This document shows positions 46,749 to 53,278 of a DNA stretch of 64,000 nt, piece by piece. Source of the DNA: Alcanivorax hongdengensis A-11-3. GTDB taxonomy: Bacteria > Pseudomonadota > Gammaproteobacteria > Pseudomonadales > Alcanivoracaceae. The stretch spans positions 1 through 64,000 of the forward strand of contig NZ_AMRJ01000005.1 of NCBI RefSeq assembly GCF_000300995.1, read 5' to 3'. The stretch's first letter is position 1. Each line of letters starts with the position of its first letter. The notes beneath the pieces are model-generated. The model made no database searches and was not told the origin of the DNA. It saw only the letters and a program-made list of their open reading frames with translations. Position numbers and translations under genes: made by a program.

Positions 46749-47534
46749 ATGCAGTTTGATCAAATTCTGGCCACCGTGGATGGCAAGGGCCACGGGGAAT
46801 TTCCCGAAGGCTGGGGGCAGGGCCGCGCCCTGTTTGGCGGCCTGGTCGGCGCCGTCATGTATGACCACCTGTGCAAGAGTGTGGCGCCGGCACACCCGCT
46901 GCGCAGTTTTTCCCTGTCTTTCGTGGCGCCGGCCACACCCGGACCGGTGTCGCTGGAGAGCCGGGTGCTGCGTGAGGGCAAGTCCGTCATGCAGGCACAG
47001 GTGACGGCCAGCCAGCAGGGCCAGGTGGTGGCGGTCATGCTGCTTAGCCTGGGAGCGGCACGGGATTCCGCCATCCGGGTGGCGCCGGAACCGGCGCCGT
47101 CCATCAAGCCGGCCGACCAGTGCACGCCCATGCCTTACATTGCCGGCGTGATTCCCGAGTTCATAGCCCATTTTGACATGCGCTGGGCCAGTGGAGGCCT
47201 GCCATTCAGTGGCATGGACAGGCCGGATTTCAGTGGCTATATGGGCTTCCGGGAGCCCCCGGCGGTGATGTCCACGGCGGCGCTGATTGCCCTGGTGGAC
47301 ACCTGGCCGCCGGCGGTACTGCCGCTGCTGAAAAAACCGGCGCCGGCCAGTTCCCTGACCTGGACCATGGAGCTGGTGGATGACCCGGCCAGCCGCCCGG
47401 CGGACCAGCTCTGGCAGTACCAGGTGGTGACCGAGCACTGCGCCGAGGGCTATGGACAGAGCCGGGCCACGGTCCATGATGCGGATGGCAGGCTGGTGGC
47501 CCTGAGCCGTCAGACTGTTACGGTGTTCGCATGA
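46749..47534 (+). CDS. Acyl-CoA thioesterase, double-hotdog (TesB-like)
   Basis: A 261-residue thioesterase-family protein with two tandem hotdog folds (about 1-115 and 130-261), of the acyl-CoA thioesterase-like type. The segments GWGQGRALFGGLVGA near residue 20 and RSFSLSFVAPATPGP near residue 55 belong to the first fold, and a conserved DTWPP near residue 182 and YGQSRATVHDADGRLVA near residue 236 to the second. The ATG at 46749 has GGAG eight bases upstream; an in-frame ATG further upstream lacks one. It overlaps the acyltransferase gene by four bases (ATGA), suggesting a joint role in acyl-CoA or lipid turnover. Confidence 0.82.
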   Translation: MQFDQILATVDGKGHGEFPEGWGQGRALFGGLVGAVMYDHLCKSVAPAHPLRSFSLSFVAPATPGPVSLESRVLREGKSVMQAQVTASQQGQVVAVMLLSLGAARDSAIRVAPEPAPSIKPADQCTPMPYIAGVIPEFIAHFDMRWASGGLPFSGMDRPDFSGYMGFREPPAVMSTAALIALVDTWPPAVLPLLKKPAPASSLTWTMELVDDPASRPADQLWQYQVVTEHCAEGYGQSRATVHDADGRLVALSRQTVTVFA

Positions 47535-48169
47535 TTCGCCCGTTGCCGGCGCTGACGCCGCAGTCCCTGGGCAGTCAGATTCCCCGGCGCGGGCACGGGG
47601 TGCTGGTGTGGCTGGCGCGACTGATTCTGCGGTTGATTGGCTGGCGTATTGTCGGCGAGCTGCCGGATGTGCCCCGCGCGGTGCTGGTGGTGGCACCGCA
47701 TACGTCCAATTTTGATGGGCTGGTGGGTATCAGTGCCATTCAGGCCTTGTCCCTGGATGTCCGTTTCATGGCCAAGGATACCCTGTTCACGGGCCGGGCC
47801 GGGCAGCTGTTGCGCTGGCTGGGAGGGATTCCGGTGGATCGCAGTCGGGCCGACCGGATCGTCGAGCAGACCTCGGCGGCCATGGCCAGCAAGCCGTTCT
47901 GGCTGGGGCTGGCGCCGGAAGGCACCCGCGACCGGGCGCAGCGCTGGAAAACCGGTTTTTACCGGATCGCCGAAGGACTGCAACTGCCCATGGTGGTGAT
48001 CGGTTTCTGTTACCGGCGCAAGCAGATTCGGGTGGTGGACAGCTTTGTTCCCAGTGGCGACATGGACGCGGACCTGGCGCGCATCATTGATAAGCTGGCG
48101 GATATCGAGCCCCGTCGGCCGGAGCGTCTTTCCGCGCCGTTACGCTACCGGCGTTTATCTGATCGGTAG
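47531..48169 (+). CDS. Lysophospholipid acyltransferase (PlsC-like)
   Basis: A 212-residue acyltransferase of the 1-acylglycerol-phosphate acyltransferase superfamily. The catalytic HX4D motif is seen as PHTSNFDGL near residue 57, and the phosphate-binding APEGTRDR near residue 131. One hydrophobic segment (about 20-38) probably anchors it to the inner membrane. It is shorter than PlsC (about 245), matching small acyltransferases with other acceptors. It is translationally coupled to the upstream thioesterase gene, so the pair may control the fate of an acyl chain. Confidence 0.85.
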   Translation: MIRPLPALTPQSLGSQIPRRGHGVLVWLARLILRLIGWRIVGELPDVPRAVLVVAPHTSNFDGLVGISAIQALSLDVRFMAKDTLFTGRAGQLLRWLGGIPVDRSRADRIVEQTSAAMASKPFWLGLAPEGTRDRAQRWKTGFYRIAEGLQLPMVVIGFCYRRKQIRVVDSFVPSGDMDADLARIIDKLADIEPRRPERLSAPLRYRRLSDR

Positions 48170-48183
48170 GGCGCAAGGGGCGG

Positions 48184-49404
48184 CTAGGCCTGGGCCGGTG
48201 TTGCCGCCGCATCCAGAAATTGCTGGCGCCGTTGTGCGGCAACCAGGGCATAGGCCAGGGGGCGATGCAGCCGGCTGATAAAGCGTTGCTGTTCTTCACT
48301 AAAGGGGTGCTGGGCGGCCAGTTCGATGATGCCCAGGGGCTGACCGGCATGGTGGATCGGCCAGAATAGCAGGGCAGCACAGGGGTAGCGCCCCTGACCG
48401 GTTTCCATGTCCAGGTAGCCGGGCGGCAGGTTGTTCTGTGTACTGATGGCGTCCGATTGCAGGGCGCCGCCGAGCAGACCTTCATTTAGCGGGATGCGCT
48501 GGCGTTGTTCGGCGGCCTCGGCGTTCAGCCCCCAGCCCGCCAGCCTTGCCAGACAATCGCCTTGTACTTCGTAGGCGGCGGCCACGCGGGCCTCGGTGTG
48601 ATGCACCAGGTAGCCCAGTACCCGTTCCAGCAAGGTGGCGCTGTTCAGGTTGCCGGCGATCTCTTCCATGAAGCGGTTGATGTGTTGCTGGTAGGCGTGC
48701 TCCTGCTCAACCTGTTCTTTCCAGGCGGCCATGTGTTTGGATTCCTGCTCCAGCAGCAGGGTATTGGCAAAGTTGCGTCGCGCACTGGCATCCAGCATGT
48801 AGCCGTTCACGCCACAGATGCACAGTGGCACCAGAAAGCACAGCAGCAGATCCAGAAAGGCGATGGGGATATCGCGTGCCAGCGCCATGACCAGTGCCAG
48901 TACCAGCGCCAGGCCACACCAGAGCAGGGTCCGGGACGGCGGCAGGCGCAGGATCGAGAAAGCGATGATGAGGATATAAATACTTTCGAAGGAGGCCACG
49001 GTGCCGGCGAAGGTGCCGTCCAGGTAAATGGCGCCGAGCAGGGTGCCGGCCAGGGCAATCATCACCGCCACGCCAATGGCCGTGGTGACATGACGACTGA
49101 GCAGCGGAATACGCCCTGAACACCACAGCAACGCCAGTGCCAGCGCCACCGGATACACCCCGTAGCTGCGCCAGCGCACCATGTCTTCGGTCTGTACGAT
49201 CAGCATGACCGGCAGGATGACCAGCAGGTAGATACCCAGCAGCAGGTAGACGGAACGGTGGATCAGGCTGGCCGCGCGGTTTTCTGCGTGGACCTTGTAG
49301 GCCTCTTCCAGACGGCCTTTCAGACGGACCAGCAGGGTATCGCTGCGCTCGCGAAGCAGTGCCTCTTCCTGAGGTGTCAGGTCAACGGGCCGTTGTTCCT
49401 TCAT
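48184..49404 (-). CDS. Membrane protein with cytoplasmic GAF domain
   Basis: A 406-residue protein with six predicted transmembrane helices (about residues 48-205), a short coiled coil (about 218-245, QESKHMAAWKEQVEQEHA) and a C-terminal GAF domain (about 250-395). No kinase, cyclase or other output domain follows, so it is either a sensor that acts through protein contact or a membrane docking module. The overall plan resembles the sensory half of membrane-bound diguanylate cyclases or kinases that has lost or never had its effector. It lies divergent from the ACBP gene with 121 bases between. Confidence 0.7.
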   Translation of the reverse strand: MKEQRPVDLTPQEEALLRERSDTLLVRLKGRLEEAYKVHAENRAASLIHRSVYLLLGIYLLVILPVMLIVQTEDMVRWRSYGVYPVALALALLWCSGRIPLLSRHVTTAIGVAVMIALAGTLLGAIYLDGTFAGTVASFESIYILIIAFSILRLPPSRTLLWCGLALVLALVMALARDIPIAFLDLLLCFLVPLCICGVNGYMLDASARRNFANTLLLEQESKHMAAWKEQVEQEHAYQQHINRFMEEIAGNLNSATLLERVLGYLVHHTEARVAAAYEVQGDCLARLAGWGLNAEAAEQRQRIPLNEGLLGGALQSDAISTQNNLPPGYLDMETGQGRYPCAALLFWPIHHAGQPLGIIELAAQHPFSEEQQRFISRLHRPLAYALVAAQRRQQFLDAAATPAQA

Positions 49405-49525
49405 GGCAAATATGGATCCCCCGGATCGTCGAAGGGTGTTGATTACGTTGGCGTGTCAGCGCAGTATTTTTATGTTCATTGCCAGTGACTTGGCACAACA
49501 ATATGGATAACCAACAGGACGCATA

Positions 49526-49792
49526 ATGACTGATAACGCCCAGTTCGAACAAGCCCAGAAAGATGTGAACACCCTGGACCGCAAGCCCGGTAACGATGAC
49601 CTGCTGTTCCTCTACGCGCACTTCAAGCAGGGCAGCACCGGTGATGTAAGTGGCAAGCGCCCGGGCATGCTGGATATGGTCGGCCGTGCCAAATACGATG
49701 CCTGGGCCAAGCTCAAGGGCATGTCCCAGGACGATGCCAAACAGAAATATATCGACAAGGTTGCTGCGCTGCTGAAAAGCCACAAGGGCTGA
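49526..49792 (+). CDS. Acyl-CoA-binding protein (ACBP)
   Basis: An 88-residue four-helix protein of the acyl-CoA-binding family, a group common in eukaryotes but patchy in bacteria. The conserved core is visible: FEQAQKDVNTL near residue 7, LLFLYAHFKQGSTGDV near residue 25, RPGMLDMVGRAKYDAW near residue 43 and LKGMSQDDAKQKYI near residue 62. It binds long-chain acyl-CoA in the cytoplasm and buffers or delivers it. Alone in its transcription unit. It fits the strong beta-oxidation content of this region. Confidence 0.95.
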   Translation: MTDNAQFEQAQKDVNTLDRKPGNDDLLFLYAHFKQGSTGDVSGKRPGMLDMVGRAKYDAWAKLKGMSQDDAKQKYIDKVAALLKSHKG

Positions 49793-49827
49793 TGATGCCC
49801 GGGCCGCCATGGTGGCCTCTGACCTCT

Positions 49828-49856
49828 GCTCAGCTGCTTGACTGAAGCAGCTGAGC
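49828..49856. repeat. Long perfect hairpin at convergent 3' ends
   Basis: Twelve-base-pair perfect stem GCTCAGCTGCTT/AAGCAGCTGAGC with loop GACTG, overlapping the last codons of the minus-strand gene and lying 35 bases past the ACBP stop. No T-run follows, so it could be a rho-dependent or stabilising hairpin. Confidence 0.6.
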
Positions 49857-50993
49857 CTTGCCCAGCTGGGCCTCCCCGGCCAGATTCCGGTAGAACGTCT
49901 TGAGTGTGGGTAACTGCTTCTGCAGTGCGGTTCGCACCTGTTGTCGCGCCTGGCGAATTTGTTGATCGACACGCTTTTCCTGTGCGTCGAGCGCCGCTTC
50001 CCGTTTCTGCAATTCCGGTGGCACTTCCGTGCTGCCCAGGGTGTTAAGTCGATGGTTGAGACGCTCCAGTCGCCCCTCGGCGTCGGCCAGGCGGGCCTGC
50101 AGGTCCTGGGCATCCGGCGCATTCTGAAGAATGCGTTTCAGGTCGGCGACCTCCTGCTCGGTGGCGGCCTTTTCCCGATTGGCGGCGGTGCGGAACGCGG
50201 CATTGGACAGATCCCGGGCAGAGGCATGCTGCAGGGCATTGTGCAGGGCCTTGCCCTGTTCGCGCAGGCATTTCTTTTCCGAATGGGCCACCATTAACTG
50301 GCGGGTCGCATCCAGCACCTGGCTGTGTGGGTCACGTACCAGGGCCAGTACCAGCTGATCGGTGACGGTGGTGCTGTTGCCGGCCACCGTGTTGGTCAGG
50401 GTGCGAAACAGCTGGTCCGGGTCCTGTTGCAGTTGTTCCAGGGCCTGCATGTTTTCTTCGGCCTTGCTCAGGGCCAGGTTGTAGACCGGCAGGGCCAGTT
50501 CCGGCGCACCCTGTTTGCGCCAGTCGTCCCCGGCCAGCACCAGCCCGGAAACGGCCCGCGGATTGCCCGGAAAGCGGGCGGCAATGCGCAGGAACCACCC
50601 CCGAGCCCGTTCCATGTCGCCATCACGGCGGTAACTGTCGGCCAGTAGCAGTGCCGCATCCACCGCCGCCGGGCTGTTCTGTTCTATCTGACTGAGCTGC
50701 TGGCGGGCAAACTGGGTGTCACCGTCGCGCAGGGCCAGGGCGGCTAGGCGCAGGCGGGCATAGTTGGACAGAATCGGCGCGTTGGGGCTGCGGGTTTGCT
50801 GCACATAGTCCAGCAGTAGCGGGGCGTTGTCTCGCCGTGCCGGCTCGATGAAGGATTGCAGCACACGCTGATCATCGGCGGGCAGGGTGGGTTTCCAGTC
50901 TGCGGTGCGGGTCTGACAGCTGTCTCCGGCATGGGCGGTGAGTGACAGGCTGCAGACGGCCAGCAGGGTCAGTAATCGGTGTTGGTATCCCAT
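49830..50993 (-). CDS. Periplasmic helical-repeat/coiled-coil protein of unknown function
   Basis: A 387-residue protein. The ATG at 50993 gives a good signal peptide (MGYQHRLLTLLAVCSLSLTA, cleavage after AHA); upstream in-frame starts at TTG would precede it by 14 residues without a reason. The N-terminal two thirds are Ala/Leu-rich helical repeats of TPR type (about residues 60-210, for example AALLLADSYRRDGDMERARG), and the last 100 residues a coiled coil. The final part is basic and Gln-rich. I do not recognise a named family. It probably acts as a scaffold in the periplasm. No clear Shine-Dalgarno is seen. Confidence 0.6.
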   Translation of the reverse strand: MGYQHRLLTLLAVCSLSLTAHAGDSCQTRTADWKPTLPADDQRVLQSFIEPARRDNAPLLLDYVQQTRSPNAPILSNYARLRLAALALRDGDTQFARQQLSQIEQNSPAAVDAALLLADSYRRDGDMERARGWFLRIAARFPGNPRAVSGLVLAGDDWRKQGAPELALPVYNLALSKAEENMQALEQLQQDPDQLFRTLTNTVAGNSTTVTDQLVLALVRDPHSQVLDATRQLMVAHSEKKCLREQGKALHNALQHASARDLSNAAFRTAANREKAATEQEVADLKRILQNAPDAQDLQARLADAEGRLERLNHRLNTLGSTEVPPELQKREAALDAQEKRVDQQIRQARQQVRTALQKQLPTLKTFYRNLAGEAQLGKAQLLQSSS

Positions 50994-51119
50994 AGCAGGC
51001 ACAGGCGTGTTATTAGAATTGTTAGTGGCGAACAATGTTGCGCCAAGAATTGCCTAATGACAGGAACTGTATCACAGCTGAAACGGCTCGGCGGTTAGCT
51101 ATCGGTATGAATAACGCCT

Positions 51120-52085
51120 TCACCGACCGGTGGTAGAGCGCCGGCCCTTCAGCAGGCGGCGCAGCGCCCGCCAGCGGTTGACCAGCAGCGAGCAGAAAAT
51201 CAGGGCACAGCCGGCGGTTTGCCATCCACTCATGGTTTCGCCGAACCAGAGCGCGGCGAACAGGGCGGTCCACATGGGTTCAAGCACCATGATCACCACA
51301 CCGTGGCTGTGCAGCGACAGGCTCTGGGCATGGGTCTGGATCAGAAAGCGCAGGGCCGTGCCGACAATGGCACTGAGGGCCACCCAGACGATCAGGGATG
51401 GCAGGGCGCTTTGCAGGGCCGCCATGGGCCAGGGCTCCAGCAACACCGACAGCAGCCCGGTAAAAAGCCCGACCACACCCAGCACGATCGTGGTCAGCAC
51501 CAGCGCCGGCACGGCCTCTTGCTGAGTCCACTGGCCCTGGTATCTGACCGGGCCCCGGTTGGCCGCCCGGGTGTTGAGGTTGAAGTAGAGGGCAAAAATA
51601 ACCGCGGCGGCCACGAAGAACAGCTGGCCGGGCTCGGTGCGAAAGCCGCCGTTCAGGGAGAGCAGGGCCAGGCCGCCGGCGGCAATCGGCAGGGCGACCC
51701 AGGTGCTGGCCGGAACGGCTTCGGCGAATACCAGACGGGCGATCACCGGTACCAGCACCACCCCCAGGCTGGTGATAAAGGCGCCTTCGCCCAGGTGGCT
51801 GCCCACCGCCAGACCCATGACCCAGCAGCTCATGGCAATGGCAAACACCAGCCCCACTCGCACACAGCGCCACAGTTGCTGCCGGTGTAGATGCCGCAGT
51901 TGCCGGTGGGCCACCAGTGCCAGCAACATCGAGGCCAGTGAAAAACGCAAGGCCATGAACAGCAGTGGCGGCATCAGTAGTACCGCTTCTTTGGAAAACA
52001 TCCAGCTGATGCCGGCCAGCAGGGTGACCAGCACCAGCCACAGATCCGCTTTGTTGGCCTGGGTGAATGGCATAGGCAGTGACAT
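51120..52085 (-). CDS. EamA/DMT-family transporter
   Basis: A 321-residue membrane protein with ten predicted helices, made of two EamA repeats of five helices each, the second beginning around residue 155. Members export metabolites such as amino acids or act as permeases with unknown substrate. The start is ambiguous: ATGs at 52085 and 52073 both lack a strong ribosome-binding site; the first is given. The charged C-terminal tail (NRWRALRRLLKGRRS) fits a cytoplasmic end. It is divergent from the MtfA-like gene. Confidence 0.85.
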   Translation of the reverse strand: MSLPMPFTQANKADLWLVLVTLLAGISWMFSKEAVLLMPPLLFMALRFSLASMLLALVAHRQLRHLHRQQLWRCVRVGLVFAIAMSCWVMGLAVGSHLGEGAFITSLGVVLVPVIARLVFAEAVPASTWVALPIAAGGLALLSLNGGFRTEPGQLFFVAAAVIFALYFNLNTRAANRGPVRYQGQWTQQEAVPALVLTTIVLGVVGLFTGLLSVLLEPWPMAALQSALPSLIVWVALSAIVGTALRFLIQTHAQSLSLHSHGVVIMVLEPMWTALFAALWFGETMSGWQTAGCALIFCSLLVNRWRALRRLLKGRRSTTGR

Positions 52086-52167
52086 TGTCAAAAGGTGTGC
52101 GATGGTAGCACGGTGGCGTGGGGACCGGTTATCCGCGCCGTCATGATGCCACTGGCAGGGAGAGGAC

Positions 52168-52920
52168 ATGTTGCAGGCTTTTCGGGAATGGCGCGAGCGT
52201 CGCAGGGTGGAACGGATGGGCTATACCCGCCAGGAGTGGGAAGCCGCCATCGGCCACTGGCCGGTGGCCGCCCGTTACCAGGGTGCAGAACGGCAGGCGC
52301 TGTTCGAGATGACCCGGCGCTTTCTGGTACGCAAGAGCGTGGCGCCCGCCGAGGGGGCCACGCTCACCGATGCCATGTGCCTGACGATTGCCACCATGGC
52401 CTGCGTGCCGATTCTTCACCTGGGGCTGGACTGGTATGACGGCTGGTACACGGTGATTGTCTATGACGATGCCTTTGTGCCGAATCGCGCTTACATGGAC
52501 GAGGCCGGTGTGGTCCATGAGCGAGGGCCGGCATTGCTGGGTGAAGCCTGGCACCAGGGGCCGGTGATCCTGTCCTGGCAGGCGGTGCGCAGTGCCGGCG
52601 GCGCCAGCAATGTGGTCATCCATGAAATGGCCCACAAGCTGGACATGCGGCACCAGGGCGCCAATGGTGCACCGCCCCTGCATGCGGGCATGAGTGCGGC
52701 TCGCTGGCACGACACCTTTAGCCGCTGCTGGGAGGCGTTACAGGAGGATTATCGTCATCATCGGCATATGCCGGTGGATGCCTATGCGCTGACCGGGCCG
52801 GGGGAGTTTTTTGCGGTCTGCAGCGAGGCCTTTTTCGAGGCGCCGGCAGCCTTGTATCGGGACTGGCCCGATCTTTACCGGTTGCTGGCACAGTTTTACC
52901 GGCAGGGAGAACAGCCATGA
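52168..52920 (+). CDS. MtfA-like zinc metallopeptidase (M90)
   Basis: A 250-residue cytoplasmic protein of the MtfA/peptidase M90 family. The zinc-binding motif HEMAHKLD is near residue 152 with the third ligand expected in the later Glu-containing helix (FAVCSEAFFE near residue 214). In E. coli MtfA binds the repressor Mlc and has aminopeptidase activity, so a role in carbohydrate regulation is possible. GGGAGAGG lies before the ATG. The next small gene overlaps its stop by four bases (ATGA), so the two are coupled. Confidence 0.88.
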   Translation: MLQAFREWRERRRVERMGYTRQEWEAAIGHWPVAARYQGAERQALFEMTRRFLVRKSVAPAEGATLTDAMCLTIATMACVPILHLGLDWYDGWYTVIVYDDAFVPNRAYMDEAGVVHERGPALLGEAWHQGPVILSWQAVRSAGGASNVVIHEMAHKLDMRHQGANGAPPLHAGMSAARWHDTFSRCWEALQEDYRHHRHMPVDAYALTGPGEFFAVCSEAFFEAPAALYRDWPDLYRLLAQFYRQGEQP

Positions 52921-53237
52921 AATACATTTTTCAGGTGCGGGTGAAACCCGGCTTCAGTGTCGAGGAGTATGCCCGGGGCTGGCTGGAGGCCAGTGAAATC
53001 ATTCAGCAGACAGCGGGTGCACGGGGCACCTATCTGCATCGAAAGATCGGCCACCCGGATACGGTGCTGGCGATTGCCCACTGGGATAGCAAGGCGCACC
53101 GGGATGCCAAGGATGACAGCCGCAGTGCCCGGGTAAAGGCGATTCTGGCAAAGCATGCCAACGTCTGTGAGGTCACCGTGGTGGGGGAGTTCGAGGAGCC
53201 GGAATGGCAGGTGGTGCCGGAGCCGGGCGGGCAGTAG
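52917..53237 (+). CDS. Small dimeric alpha/beta-barrel-like protein
   Basis: A 106-residue cytoplasmic protein. The beta-start YIFQVRVKPGFSVEEYARGW, the central HWDSKAHRDAKDD and the closing VTVVGEFEEPEW suggest the ferredoxin-like dimeric alpha/beta barrel of the antibiotic-biosynthesis-monooxygenase or EthD-like type, but this is a structural guess without family certainty. The start overlaps the MtfA-like stop by four bases, indicating coupling. No catalytic residues can be assigned. Confidence 0.6.
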   Translation: MKYIFQVRVKPGFSVEEYARGWLEASEIIQQTAGARGTYLHRKIGHPDTVLAIAHWDSKAHRDAKDDSRSARVKAILAKHANVCEVTVVGEFEEPEWQVVPEPGGQ

Positions 53238-53278
53238 CTGGCCGCTGAAAAGCAACAGCCAGCACCGCCAACCTTTTA

